Below are positions 34,310-43,296 of a DNA stretch of 64,000 nucleotides, in pieces. The stretch's first letter is position 1. Each line of letters begins with the position of its first letter. The position numbers were made by a program, and so were the translations under genes. This DNA is from SFWF01 sp045537915. Its GTDB lineage: Bacteria > Bacillota > Clostridia > Oscillospirales > Acutalibacteraceae. The notes under the pieces were generated by a model. It made no database searches. It was given only the letters and a program-made list of their open reading frames with translations, and was not told where the DNA came from. The DNA is taken from NCBI GenBank assembly GCA_045537915.1, contig JAZSQK010000010.1, forward strand, positions 9,109 to 73,108, given 5' to 3'.

Positions 34310-35475
34310 TGACCGCCCTGCTTTTAAAGCTTTTTATAAAAAAGGACGAAAACCACCCCGACTACAGAGCCCGGTGCGGTAACCTTACGGGTATAGTTGG
34401 TATTTTTTGCAACCTCTTTCTCTTTGTAATAAAGCTTACGGTTGGAGTTTTATCCTCCTCTATTTCAATAACAGCCGACGCCCTTAACAATCTTTCGGAT
34501 ATGGGCTCATCGGTCGTAACTATGCTCGGTTTCCGCCTGGCCTCCAAGCCTGCTGATCCCGACCACCCCTACGGTCACGGAAGATTCGAATATGTTTCGG
34601 CATTTATCGTTTCGGGGCTTATAATTCTTGTTGGATTTGAGCTTCTGAAAAGCTCGGTGGACAAAATACTCCATCCGCAGCAGCTTGAATTTACCCTCTG
34701 GTCTGTAATTATTCTTGTCTGCTCGGTTGTCGTAAAGCTCTGGATGTTCCTCTTTAACCGCAAGATAGGAAGAAAAATTGATTCAGACGCAGTTCTCGCA
34801 ACGGCGGCCGACTCGAGAAACGACGCTCTTACTACAACCGCCATTCTCGCCTCTGTAGTAATTATGATGCTGACAGAAATAAACCTAGACGCTTATATCG
34901 GACTTCTAATTTCTCTGTTTATTCTCTGGTCGGGCTTCAAGACAGCAAAGGACACCCTTGATCCGCTTCTGGGTGAGGCGCTTGACTCAGAAACCGCAAA
35001 GGAATTGGAACGGGAGATAATGTCATTTGACGGTTTTCTGGGGGTTCACGACCTTATTGCTCACAATTACGGTCCGGGCAGAAGCTTTGCCTCTGTTCAT
35101 GTAGAGGTCCCAAGCAACACCGATATAGTAAAGTGCCACGAGCAGATAGACCTCTGCGAAAAGCTTGTCTTTGAGCGCACAGGCGTTCATCTTACAATTC
35201 ATATGGACCCTGTTGAGACCGATAATGAAAAACTAAATCTTGCAAAATCGGTAATCGCCGAAAGGATAAAGGAAATACATAGCTCTCTGACTATACACGA
35301 TTTTCGTATGACACCAAAAAGCGATGAGCGCACAAATCTCATTTTTGATGTTGTCATCCCCGCCGATTTGAACATAAAAAACTCCGAGCTCAAGACAAAA
35401 ATTGAAGCTATAGCAAAACAGATAGACCCCACCTATTGCTGTGTTATTGAGTTTGATATTGATTTTGTAAAATAA
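34309..35475 (+). CDS. Cation diffusion facilitator (CDF) transporter
   Basis: 388 residues. Six membrane helices occupy the first 210 residues or so. Metal-site motifs are DALNNLSDMGSS (helix 2), HPYGHGRFEY and AADSRNDALTT (helix 5). A cytosolic ferredoxin-like C-terminal domain follows, extended by a second domain of about 90 residues. Probably a Zn/Mn/Fe efflux antiporter. Translation is likely coupled to ddl (TAATG overlap), though a functional link to the cell wall is not evident. Confidence 0.88.
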   Translation: MTALLLKLFIKKDENHPDYRARCGNLTGIVGIFCNLFLFVIKLTVGVLSSSISITADALNNLSDMGSSVVTMLGFRLASKPADPDHPYGHGRFEYVSAFIVSGLIILVGFELLKSSVDKILHPQQLEFTLWSVIILVCSVVVKLWMFLFNRKIGRKIDSDAVLATAADSRNDALTTTAILASVVIMMLTEINLDAYIGLLISLFILWSGFKTAKDTLDPLLGEALDSETAKELEREIMSFDGFLGVHDLIAHNYGPGRSFASVHVEVPSNTDIVKCHEQIDLCEKLVFERTGVHLTIHMDPVETDNEKLNLAKSVIAERIKEIHSSLTIHDFRMTPKSDERTNLIFDVVIPADLNIKNSELKTKIEAIAKQIDPTYCCVIEFDIDFVK

Positions 35476-35538
35476 AGAAAGCCAAAAGCAAAAATTTGAC
35501 TATCATAAATGTCGGTAGTTTCGATTTGGATAAAATTT

Positions 35539-35567
35539 AAGCCGTGTGAATAATCACACGGCTTTTT
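35539..35567. terminator. Bidirectional terminator between CDF gene and nif3-like gene
   Basis: 11-bp stem AAGCCGTGTGA / TCACACGGCTT with an ATAA loop and T5 on the plus strand. Confidence 0.8.
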
Positions 35568-35568
35568 G

Positions 35569-36318
35569 TTATGCGTATTTTATTGGAGAAAAGTGAAAGG
35601 CTACGACCTTTATTTCGGGGAAGGCTTTTCTCATTTCCTCGCATAGCGGTTCTATTACAACATCCTCGGTATTGAAGTGTCCCGCATCGATAAGGGTTAT
35701 CCCCGCCTCATGCGCCTCCATAAAGACATTATGCTTTACATCTGCGGTAACGAAGGCATCTGCTCCAGTTTTTAAAACATCGCCGAGCATACTGCCGCCC
35801 GAACCCGAACAGACAGCCACCCTTTTTATAAATGAGGACTCTCCGACATATTTCGTCACTACAGACAGTTTTTCGCCGACAAATTTCGCAAACTCATCGC
35901 TTGTCATTGCCTCGCAAAGCTCACCTGTTCTGTAGGCAAAGCCCTCCGAATCCAAAACCTTTTCGACACTCTTTAGCCCTAACACATTGCAAAGGATATC
36001 ATTTACTCCGCCGTCGGCCTGATCTAGATTTGTGTGCGCAGATATTACCGAAATTCCGTTTCTTATAAGTCTGTAAACGAGGGATTGCTCGGTAACCGAT
36101 TTAAGTGGGTCGAAAATTACAGGATGGTGGGTAACGATGAGGTTTGCGCCTAGTCTTACCGCTTCGGTTACAGCCTCATCGGTTAAGTCCAGGCAGACAA
36201 GTATTCCCTCAATCCTTTGCCTCCCATCGCCGACAAGAAGACCTACGTTATCATATTCGAGGGCAGATGAAAAATCATACTTTTCATCTAAAAAATCATA
36301 AACATCGTAAACTATCAT
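35569..36318 (-). CDS. Nif3-like dinuclear metal-binding protein (DUF34)
   Basis: 249 residues, the short form without an inserted PII-like domain. Metal-binding His/Glu motifs: VTHHPVIFDP, SAHTNLDQA and DAGHFNTE. The family is often mis-annotated as GTP cyclohydrolase I type 2; its true role is unresolved. Its start overlaps the glnS stop by 4 bp, so it is the last gene of gltX-glnS-nif3. Confidence 0.88.
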   Translation of the reverse strand: MIVYDVYDFLDEKYDFSSALEYDNVGLLVGDGRQRIEGILVCLDLTDEAVTEAVRLGANLIVTHHPVIFDPLKSVTEQSLVYRLIRNGISVISAHTNLDQADGGVNDILCNVLGLKSVEKVLDSEGFAYRTGELCEAMTSDEFAKFVGEKLSVVTKYVGESSFIKRVAVCSGSGGSMLGDVLKTGADAFVTADVKHNVFMEAHEAGITLIDAGHFNTEDVVIEPLCEEMRKAFPEIKVVAFHFSPIKYA

Positions 36319-38006
36319 TTCTTAAACGAATCCTTTAGTGCTACCGTACGGTTGAAAATAAGATTGTCTGCTGTTGAATCCTTATCAAGACAGAAATAGC
36401 CCTGACGCATAAACTGGAAGCCGTCACCAACCTTGGCGTTAGCGAGGGAAGCCTCTAACTTACAGCCCGAAAGAACGGTTAAGGACTCGGGATTCAGGTT
36501 ATCAGCAAAAGAGGAAACTCCCTCCTCGTCAGACGGGTTTTCTACATTGAAAAGCCTATCATAAAGACGGACGGTAGCGTCTACAGCATGGTCGGCAGAT
36601 ACCCAGTGGAGCGTTCCCTTGACCTTTCTTCCGTCAGGGCTTTCTCCGCCGTAGGATTCGGGGTCATAGGTTACGTGAACACAGGTAATGTTACCATTCT
36701 CATCCTCTTCGTGAGAGGCGTATTTTACAAAATAGGCGCCCTTGAGTCTAACTTCCTTTGTTGGACAAAGTCTGAAATACTTTCCGGGAGGATCGAGCAT
36801 AAAGTCGTCCTGTTCGATAAAAAGATTTTTCGAAAAGGTAACGGTTTTATTTCCAAGTTCCGGCTTATTGGGGTTAATCTCGACCGAAATTTCCTCGCAC
36901 TTGCCGTCAGGATAGTTGTCAACGACCACTTTTAATGGACGAAGTACCGCCATAGCCCTGTCGGCATTAAGATTTAAATCATCACGTACACAGGACTCAA
37001 GAAGTGCATAATCAATAACGCTGTAAGCCTTGCTGACACCGATTTTTTCAACAAAACTGCGGATAGCGGCGCTCGGGTAGCCTCTTCTTCTCATACCGCA
37101 TATGGTAGCCATTCTCGGATCATCCCAACCCGAAACCAGACCGTCGTTAACGAGCTTTAAGCACTTTCTCTTCGACGTGAGAGTGTAGTTTACATTCATT
37201 CTCGCAAACTCAATCTGACGGGAGGGCTCGGCAAGCTCTAACTTCTCTAAAAACCAGTTATAAAGGGGTCTGTGGTTTTCAAACTCCAGAGAGCAGAGCG
37301 AGTGGGTAACCCCCTCTTTAGTATCCGAGAGAGGATGAGCAAAGTCGTACATAGGATAAACGCACCATTTATCCCCTGTTCTGTGATGGGAAACCTTCAT
37401 AATTCTGTAGATTATGGGGTCACGCATATTGATGTTTGAGGATGCCATATCAATCTTTGCACGAAGTACCATAGCTCCGTTTTCAAACTCACCTGCGGTC
37501 ATTCTTGCAAAGAGGTCACGGGACTCCCCGATAGGTCTGTTTCTGTAGGGGCTCTCCTTACCCGCTTCGGTCAGGGTTCCCCTCATTTCTCTTATCTCAT
37601 CGGGAGTAGACTCATCAACATAGGCAAGGCCCTTATCAATAAGCTTATAGGCGCACTCGTGGATAAAATCGAAATAGTCGGAAGCAAAGTAGACGTTATC
37701 CCACTTAAAGCCGAGCCACTCGATATCCTCCTTAATGGCATCGACATACTCAACGTCCTCTTTTGTGGGGTTGGTGTCGTCAAGGCGGAGATTACATTTG
37801 CCGTTATACTTTTCGGCAGTACCGAAATCTATGCAAATAGCCTTGGCGTGACCGATATGAAGATATCCGTTAGGCTCGGGCGGAAAACGGGTCTGAACCC
37901 TGTTGTAGACACCCTCGGCTAAATCCTTATCAATAAAATCGTAAATAAAATTGGAGGGGGCAAGAGCTTCCTCTGCGCCTTCTTCTCTTATAATTTCTTC
38001 TGCCAT
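36315..38006 (-). CDS. glnS: Glutaminyl-tRNA synthetase
   Basis: 563 residues. Class I motifs: PPEPNGYLHIGHAKA (HIGH) and LTSKRK (KMSKS equivalent), with the GlnRS anticodon-binding beta-barrels at the C terminus. It charges tRNA-Gln directly, so the organism need not use the GatCAB route for this tRNA. GlnRS is uncommon in Bacillota as a whole. It is 2 bp downstream of gltX. Confidence 0.95.
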   Translation of the reverse strand: MAEEIIREEGAEEALAPSNFIYDFIDKDLAEGVYNRVQTRFPPEPNGYLHIGHAKAICIDFGTAEKYNGKCNLRLDDTNPTKEDVEYVDAIKEDIEWLGFKWDNVYFASDYFDFIHECAYKLIDKGLAYVDESTPDEIREMRGTLTEAGKESPYRNRPIGESRDLFARMTAGEFENGAMVLRAKIDMASSNINMRDPIIYRIMKVSHHRTGDKWCVYPMYDFAHPLSDTKEGVTHSLCSLEFENHRPLYNWFLEKLELAEPSRQIEFARMNVNYTLTSKRKCLKLVNDGLVSGWDDPRMATICGMRRRGYPSAAIRSFVEKIGVSKAYSVIDYALLESCVRDDLNLNADRAMAVLRPLKVVVDNYPDGKCEEISVEINPNKPELGNKTVTFSKNLFIEQDDFMLDPPGKYFRLCPTKEVRLKGAYFVKYASHEEDENGNITCVHVTYDPESYGGESPDGRKVKGTLHWVSADHAVDATVRLYDRLFNVENPSDEEGVSSFADNLNPESLTVLSGCKLEASLANAKVGDGFQFMRQGYFCLDKDSTADNLIFNRTVALKDSFKK

Positions 38007-38008
38007 AA

Positions 38009-39661
38009 TTAAAGCTCCTTTATTGCAGAATCTATTCTCTTAATACACTCGTCATAGCCCAACACCTGCATTATACTGCAAAGGTCGGGGGTATTTCTTC
38101 TGCCTGTAACAGCAAGGCGGAGAACGGTGGATAAATCTCCTGCGCTGCCCTTATAGGCCTCCTTGTTTGCCTTATATTCCTTAGTATCGGCGGCAAAGCC
38201 AAGCGGTACACAAAGCTCTTTTATTCTGCCGAACCATTCTTCCTTAGTATCCTCGGCTTTGTATACCTTTTTATACTCCATAAGAAAGGCTTTTGCATCG
38301 GCAGCGGCTATATTTTCGGGCAACTCGAAGCCCTGCTCATAATATTCGGGATAAAAGTATGCGCAATATGCCTTCGCCTCGTTCCACTTTGCTATGTCCT
38401 TACGGGGCTTGGGTACATCACGGTCGATTGCGAATACCTTTTTGGTGTATTCGATATCCCTTGTTAAAACACCGTAAAACTCGCCATCAAACTCTTTCGC
38501 CCAATCGCAAAGCTTCTCTACAACCGTTTGGCTGTTCATTTTTGAAACTATATTCTTTGAAACATCATTTAACTTATCGTTATCGAAAAGGGCTCCCGAA
38601 ACCGACATTTTTTTAATATTGAACTTAAATTTCTTGTAAGATTCATCGGGGTTGGCTCGGCGCCAATCCTCAAACTCACTTGAGGCTACCGTCATAAGAT
38701 ATTCAATAACGCTTAAAGCATCGTAGCCCTCCTCGGCAAAATAATGAACTGCCGCCTCGGGATCCTTACGCTTTGATATCTTTCTCTTAGCTCCGTTATC
38801 AAGCTTCATAATGGGGGCAACGTGACAGAACTTGGGCACCTTGAAGCCAAGCAGCTTGAAAAGCTGAATGTGCTTGGGAACACTAGAAATCCACTCATCT
38901 CCCCTTATAACGTGGGTGGTTCTCATAAGGTGGTCATCTACTGCGTGGGCAAAATGATAGGTGGGAATTCCGTCGGATTTTAAAAGGACAAAATCTTCAT
39001 CATTTTCGGGCATTTCGACCTTACCCTTAATTCCGTCCTCAAAGAAAATTCTGTTTTCCTCTTTTCCGGGGGATTTCAGCCTGATTACATAGGGCTTTCC
39101 CTCATCAATCAGGGCCTTTGCCTCATCGACCGTAATATTTCTATGAACGGCATACTCTGTGTGATAGCCTGTCCTTACCTTGTTCTTCTCCTGCTCAGCT
39201 CTGACCGCTTCAAGCTCCTCCGCAGTGCAAAAACAGGGATAAGCCAGTCCCTCTTTAATAAGCTTTTTCACATAGCACTGATATATCTCGGCACGCTTGC
39301 TCTGCTTATAAGGGCCGTAGTTTCCCCTCTCTTCACTCGGAGTAACAAATCCCTCGTCGATATTTATCCCGAAACGGATAAGTCCGTTTATAATATCATC
39401 GATACCGCCCTCAATCTCACGCTTTTTATCGGTATCCTCTATCCTTGTGAAGAAAATACCGCCTGTTGAGTCGGCAGTTATTCGGTTAACAAGGGCCATA
39501 AAAAGTGTACCAAGGTGGAGATAACCCGTAGGACTGGGGGCAATTCTGACCACCCTCGCACCCTCGTTAAGCTCCCTTACGGGATATAGGGCCTCATAGT
39601 ATTCAGGTTCTTTTGTAATATTGGGAAGCAGAAGCTCCGCCATTCTTATTTGCTCGTTCAT
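38009..39661 (-). CDS. gltX: Glutamyl-tRNA synthetase
   Basis: 550 residues. HIGH motif in PSPTGYLHLGTLF, KMSKS equivalent KISKRKDP, and an extended C-terminal anticodon-binding domain. It charges tRNA-Glu. First gene of gltX-glnS-nif3; a terminator between nrdR and gltX shows that this is a separate unit. Confidence 0.93.
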   Translation of the reverse strand: MNEQIRMAELLLPNITKEPEYYEALYPVRELNEGARVVRIAPSPTGYLHLGTLFMALVNRITADSTGGIFFTRIEDTDKKREIEGGIDDIINGLIRFGINIDEGFVTPSEERGNYGPYKQSKRAEIYQCYVKKLIKEGLAYPCFCTAEELEAVRAEQEKNKVRTGYHTEYAVHRNITVDEAKALIDEGKPYVIRLKSPGKEENRIFFEDGIKGKVEMPENDEDFVLLKSDGIPTYHFAHAVDDHLMRTTHVIRGDEWISSVPKHIQLFKLLGFKVPKFCHVAPIMKLDNGAKRKISKRKDPEAAVHYFAEEGYDALSVIEYLMTVASSEFEDWRRANPDESYKKFKFNIKKMSVSGALFDNDKLNDVSKNIVSKMNSQTVVEKLCDWAKEFDGEFYGVLTRDIEYTKKVFAIDRDVPKPRKDIAKWNEAKAYCAYFYPEYYEQGFELPENIAAADAKAFLMEYKKVYKAEDTKEEWFGRIKELCVPLGFAADTKEYKANKEAYKGSAGDLSTVLRLAVTGRRNTPDLCSIMQVLGYDECIKRIDSAIKEL

Positions 39662-39681
39662 AACTACTCCTCTTACTCGGG

Positions 39682-39712
39682 TAAAAGAGCCGTCTTGATT
39701 AAAGACAGCTCT
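39682..39712 (-). terminator. Terminator of nrdR
   Basis: Imperfect 11-bp stem AGAGCTGTCTT / AAGACGGCTCT (one G-U pair on the minus RNA) followed by TTTT, directly after the nrdR stop. Confidence 0.75.
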
Positions 39713-39717
39713 CTGAA

Positions 39718-40170
39718 TTACTTTTGCAACAGCTTGTTAAGCTCTTCCATAAAGGTGTTTATATCCCTGAACTGACGGTACACGCTTGCAAAACGAACAT
39801 AGGCTACCTCGTCTATCTCGGAAAGTTTTTTCATAACAAGTTCGCCAATCTTCTCACTTGAAACCTCTCGGTCAAGGGAATTCTGAATCTCGCTCTCAAT
39901 GTCATCAATAGCCCTTTCAAGTGTTTCGAGAGAAACAGGCCTTTTCTCACAGGCACGAACCATACCGTTTAAGAGCTTCTCTCTTGAGAACGCCTGTCTG
40001 GTCTTGTCCTTTTTGATAACAATAATCGGAAGGCTCTCTATTATCTCGTAGGTAGTAAACCTCTTCTGACAGGATAAACACTCTCTTCTTCGACGGATGC
40101 GTTCGCCCTCATCTGTGGGACGGGAATCAATTACCTTGCTTTCTTCAAATGCGCAAAACGGACACTTCAT
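39718..40170 (-). CDS. nrdR: Transcriptional repressor NrdR
   Basis: 150 residues from ATG at 40170, with AGGGGTGG eight bases upstream; the GTG at 40182 overlaps that site. Zinc ribbon CPFC ... CLSC followed by an ATP-cone domain (VIKKDKTRQAFSREKLLNGM). It represses ribonucleotide reductase genes in response to (d)ATP. No nrd genes are in the window. Confidence 0.95.
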   Translation of the reverse strand: MKCPFCAFEESKVIDSRPTDEGERIRRRRECLSCQKRFTTYEIIESLPIIVIKKDKTRQAFSREKLLNGMVRACEKRPVSLETLERAIDDIESEIQNSLDREVSSEKIGELVMKKLSEIDEVAYVRFASVYRQFRDINTFMEELNKLLQK

Positions 40171-40247
40171 AAACAAAGCCACCCCTATAAAAGTATATTA
40201 TTAAAAATATATTAACATATTTTTCCCCTAAAAACAAGATTTTTGTA

Positions 40248-40276
40248 TTGATAAAAGGAATAAATACTGCTAAAAT
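40248..40276 (+). promoter_or_regulatory. Promoter of the cyclophilin gene
   Basis: TTGATA (40248-40253), 17-bp spacer and TAAAAT (40271-40276), about 30 bp before the start codon. Confidence 0.65.
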
Positions 40277-40307
40277 AGGCTTATAAATCAACTTTGAGGT
40301 GAATATA

Positions 40308-40907
40308 ATGACTTTTCAGACCAAAAAACCCCTGCAGGGCGACACCGTTGCCGTTATGCACACCAATATGGGCGACATTAAAATAAAGCTTTTTGTAGAC
40401 GAGGTCCCCAGAACAACAAAAAACTTCATTGAACTTGCAAAAAAGGATTATTATAACGGAATAATCTTCCACAGGGTTATAAAAGACTTTATGATTCAGG
40501 GCGGCGACCCCACCGGAACCGGAATGGGCGGAGAGAGCATCTACGGAGAGAAATTTGAGGATGAATTCGATGCAAGACTCCATAATATAAGAGGCGCTCT
40601 TTCTATGGCAAACGCAGGGCCCAACACAAACGGTTCACAGTTCTTCATCGTTCAGTCGGGCGGAGAAATCCCCGAGCATCTTCTTTCCCAGATGGAAGAT
40701 TTGAAGGACAGAGGCTTCCCTGAAGATACCATCGAGGACTATAAGGCTCTCGGAGGCACCCCCTGGCTCGACTTCAAGCATAGCGTTTTCGGTCAGGTTT
40801 ATGAGGGAATGGATACGGTGGACAATATCGCAAATGTCCGCACAGGCCCAATGGACAAGCCCTTACACGATGTAGTGATAGAAGGTATTGAAATAATAGA
40901 GTTATAA
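40308..40907 (+). CDS. Cyclophilin-type peptidyl-prolyl isomerase
   Basis: 199 residues from ATG at 40308, with GAGGTG seven bases upstream. Active-site blocks FHRVIKDFMIQGGDP, GALSMANAGPNTNGSQFFI and VFGQVYEGMD are intact, including the Arg, Phe, Gln and Trp/Phe positions of the family. No signal peptide, so it is cytosolic. Monocistronic. Confidence 0.94.
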   Translation: MTFQTKKPLQGDTVAVMHTNMGDIKIKLFVDEVPRTTKNFIELAKKDYYNGIIFHRVIKDFMIQGGDPTGTGMGGESIYGEKFEDEFDARLHNIRGALSMANAGPNTNGSQFFIVQSGGEIPEHLLSQMEDLKDRGFPEDTIEDYKALGGTPWLDFKHSVFGQVYEGMDTVDNIANVRTGPMDKPLHDVVIEGIEIIEL

Positions 40908-40914
40908 TAATGAC

Positions 40915-40942
40915 AAAAGCGTAGCAGTTCTGCTACGCTTTT
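40915..40942. terminator. Bidirectional terminator between cyclophilin and phosphodiesterase genes
   Basis: 13-bp stem AAAAGCGTAGCAG / CTGCTACGCTTTT with a 2-nt TT loop (opening to larger in practice). It overlaps the last codon of the minus-strand gene. Confidence 0.8.
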
Positions 40943-41423
40943 ATTTTACCCTTACAATGCTCGGCATAATTCCCTTCTCGGTTATATCAACAAGGGCAAA
41001 GCTTGTGTACCCGAGGGTTCCCGAACCAATGGACCCCGGATTCACAAAATATATCCCGTCTGCATATTCTGTTTTAGCGGTATGTGTGTGTCCGTAGAGC
41101 ACAAGGTCTGCTCCCCTCGCACTTGCGGCTGCGTAAAGCTTTTCCATCGACTGCTTAACATAGTAGGAATGACCGTGGGTAAAGAATATTTTTTTACCGT
41201 AAAGGGTTATCATATCCTCGCTTTTGAAAAGTGTATGACCGTCACAGTTACCCTGGGCTATATGAAAGGTTCGGTCGGAATATATATACTGACAGTCCTC
41301 TATATCCGAAACGCAGTCCCCCAAAAAGAAAATATGCTTTACCTCGGGGTAGGCCTCTATTACCTTTTCAATCTCGCCCACCCTCCCGTGAGAATCCGAT
41401 ATTACAAGTATGTACACACTCAT
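40941..41423 (-). CDS. YfcE/MJ0936-type metallophosphodiesterase
   Basis: 160 residues. Calcineurin-like motifs ISDSHG, FLGDCVSD, GNCDG, THGHSYYV and YGHTHTA give a full dinuclear metal site. Probably a Mn-dependent cytosolic phosphodiesterase; physiological substrate unknown. Confidence 0.9.
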   Translation of the reverse strand: MSVYILVISDSHGRVGEIEKVIEAYPEVKHIFFLGDCVSDIEDCQYIYSDRTFHIAQGNCDGHTLFKSEDMITLYGKKIFFTHGHSYYVKQSMEKLYAAASARGADLVLYGHTHTAKTEYADGIYFVNPGSIGSGTLGYTSFALVDITEKGIMPSIVRVK

Positions 41424-41478
41424 ACCTCCCTGCCTTCAATCATATTATTTAGTATACCTTTAAAACGTGGTGATTTCA

Positions 41479-41661
41479 ATGAATAATAACGATTTCTCGA
41501 AAATACTAAACGGCGTTGATCCCGTAAACCTTATGTCCAAGCTAGATGATAAGGACAAAATGCTCTTTGATTCTCTGATGAAGGATAAAGCCGCAAGGGA
41601 AAAGTTTCTCTCCTCCGACGAAGCGCAAAAAATAATCAAAGAAATTCTTGGAGGCCAGTGA
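41479..41661 (+). CDS. Small protein of unknown function, 60 aa
   Basis: Start ATG at 41479 with GGTGA six bases upstream. A charged helical protein (MNNNDFSKILNGVDPVNL ... AQKIIKEILGG). No membrane segment or recognised domain. It is followed after one base by the next small gene, so the two are probably translated together. I do not recognise the family. Confidence 0.7.
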   Translation: MNNNDFSKILNGVDPVNLMSKLDDKDKMLFDSLMKDKAAREKFLSSDEAQKIIKEILGGQ

Positions 41662-41662
41662 T

Positions 41663-42016
41663 ATGTCCGACCTTACAGAGCAACTCTCCTCTATTCTCTC
41701 CGACCCTGCGGGAATGGAGCGGATAAAGGCGATGGCGCAGAGTCTTCTCTCCTCAAACAGCGGTCAGTCTGACCAAGCGGGGGAGCCAGATACTGTCCCC
41801 TCGCCCCAAACACCGCCGCAGCCAGACCTTTCGGGTATTGCTAATATGGCAAAAATGCTCGGCTCCCGTAAGGACGATAGCAGAGTAAATCTTCTTTTGG
41901 CACTCCGCCCCCATCTTTCACAGGAAAAACAGCTACGTGTAGATAAGGCGGTAAAAATGCTGCGGCTTCTTGACCTTGCGCCTCTGCTCAGTCAGGCGGG
42001 AATTTTTGAATTGTAG
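41663..42016 (+). CDS. Small protein of unknown function, 117 aa
   Basis: ATG at 41663 with GGAGG eight bases upstream, inside the previous gene. Two short helical segments flank a Ser/Gln/Pro-rich linker (residues about 35-60). The tail contains LLLALRPHLSQEKQLRVDKAVKMLRLLDLAPLL, a charged amphipathic helix. No catalytic motif is visible. Middle member of a three-gene cluster. Confidence 0.7.
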   Translation: MSDLTEQLSSILSDPAGMERIKAMAQSLLSSNSGQSDQAGEPDTVPSPQTPPQPDLSGIANMAKMLGSRKDDSRVNLLLALRPHLSQEKQLRVDKAVKMLRLLDLAPLLSQAGIFEL

Positions 42017-42031
42017 GAGGTATATTGCCTT

Positions 42032-42391
42032 ATGAGTGATTTTAGTAAGGAGGATTTTGAGCGGATGAAGCAGACGGCGGCAGAGCAGGTAATGCAGATG
42101 CACAAAAACCGTCCCGATATGCCTCCATTTCCAAGCTTTGTCCGTGTGCCGACAAAGGACTCTCGCCCTTCTGAAAATTCCCCTTCGCCCTCTAACCATA
42201 GCGCATCGCAACAGAATGTAACCACCTCGGCTGTGCAAAAAAGCAGACTCAATTCCCTTTTAAAATACATAAATCTGCCCGAACTTGCAAAGAACAATGA
42301 CTCTCTTCTGCTTTTGGGGCTGATTTTTCTTCTTTCTTCGGAATCGGCAGACGAAAAGCTTATTCTGGCTCTTGCATATATTTTACTTTAA
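42032..42391 (+). CDS. Small protein of unknown function with C-terminal hydrophobic segment, 119 aa
   Basis: ATG at 42032 behind GGAGG. N-terminal charged helix, a Pro/Ser/Asn-rich middle (residues 28-68) and a C-terminal acidic-then-hydrophobic element, NNDSLLLLGLIFLLSSESADEKLILALAYILL, that could insert in a membrane. Third gene of the small cluster, 15 bp after the second. Family not recognised. Confidence 0.7.
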   Translation: MSDFSKEDFERMKQTAAEQVMQMHKNRPDMPPFPSFVRVPTKDSRPSENSPSPSNHSASQQNVTTSAVQKSRLNSLLKYINLPELAKNNDSLLLLGLIFLLSSESADEKLILALAYILL

Positions 42392-42405
42392 ATGATTTTT
42401 TTCTT

Positions 42406-42457
42406 AAAAATTGTAGCCCGAAAGCGCTTATAAACGGCGCTGAAAAGGTTACAATTT
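42406..42457 (+). terminator. Terminator of the three-small-gene cluster
   Basis: Outer stem AAAATTGTA / TACAATTTT enclosing an inner AGCGC / GCGCT stem, followed by TT and a T-rich run. Confidence 0.65.
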
Positions 42458-42733
42458 TTTATCTTTTCCGACAAAAAATAAATCTTATGTAAACAGATAA
42501 AACCTTTAAAGTTATTAAGGTTTTCCACCGTTTAATTAACATTTTCGAGCTTAAAAGCCGATAATATGGCTGATTTTTTTCTAAATATGTTAATAACTCG
42601 GTTAATAATGTTAAAAAATTCAACTTTTCAAAAGGTAATATAAAAACATTATGTAAAGCTATTAAGGTTTTGCGACGTCTTGACATTGACTACAAAAGCA
42701 TTTACTTTCCTTTTATTTTAATGTATAATCTTT
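42458..42733. repeat. AT-rich intergenic region with a direct repeat
   Basis: The 378-bp gap before the DUF4358 gene holds a 17-bp direct repeat, AAAGYTATTAAGGTTTT, at 42508-42524 and 42655-42671 (one mismatch). The first copy is part of an inverted repeat AAAACCTT / AAGGTTTT. A candidate promoter (TTTACT at 42701-42706, 17 bp, TATAAT at 42724-42729) reads into the DUF4358 gene. Nothing else is apparent. Confidence 0.5.
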
Positions 42734-42769
42734 TTGGCGTCTACAAAAGGTCATTTAGGATGTGAAAAG

Positions 42770-43252
42770 ATGAAATTACTGATTCGGTCCGGCGCTCTGT
42801 TAGTACTTCTTTGTTGTTTGGTTATCACAACGGTCGGTTGTTCTTCCGATAGCAATCTCAGCGCAAAGACCATTGCGAACGAAATTAAAAGCTACTCTGC
42901 CGATACAATTTCCTGGCAGGAGCTTTCGGCAACCCAGTTATCCTCTTACTTCGGTTTTACCGATGAGAATGTTGACGAGTACACAGTATATGTAAACGGT
43001 GCAGACGACCATTTTGACATAATTGCCGCAGTGAGACCGGCACAGAGTGAGGATCATTCTAAAATAGTAGAGGGCTTTACCTTTGCGGTCAACAATGCTT
43101 CGGCAAATTACAAGGCATCAAACACTACAGAATATAAAAAAATTTCCTCCGCTCTTATAAAAGAGGCCGACGGAATTCTTATTCTGGTTGCGCTGGATAG
43201 TTATGATTTGGTTAACGCCTATCTTAATGAAATCGGAGCTAAAAATCCTTGA
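42770..43252 (+). CDS. DUF4358-type lipoprotein
   Basis: 160 residues from ATG at 42770 with AGGA eight bases upstream. Signal peptide with lipobox VGCSS, so Cys24 would be lipidated. The mature domain (TISWQELSATQLSSYFGF ... LILVALDSYDLVNAYLNEIGA) resembles the DUF4358 family of clostridial surface lipoproteins. Function unknown. Confidence 0.7.
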   Translation: MKLLIRSGALLVLLCCLVITTVGCSSDSNLSAKTIANEIKSYSADTISWQELSATQLSSYFGFTDENVDEYTVYVNGADDHFDIIAAVRPAQSEDHSKIVEGFTFAVNNASANYKASNTTEYKKISSALIKEADGILILVALDSYDLVNAYLNEIGAKNP

Positions 43253-43264
43253 TTTATTTAAAGT

Positions 43265-43296
43265 AAAAAGTGTGTGGATTTCTCCACACACTTTTT
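43265..43296. terminator. Bidirectional terminator between DUF4358 gene and luxS
   Basis: 14-bp perfect stem AAAAAGTGTGTGGA / TCCACACACTTTTT with a 4-nt loop. Confidence 0.85.

Noticed and set aside
42680..42691. TTGACATTGACT as the -35 of the DUF4358 promoter
   Set aside because: It is more than 30 bp from the TATAAT at 42724; TTTACT at 42701 has correct spacing.
42458..42733. Replication-origin-like AT-rich region
   Set aside because: No cluster of DnaA boxes (TTATCCACA-type) was found and no dnaA/dnaN genes are adjacent.
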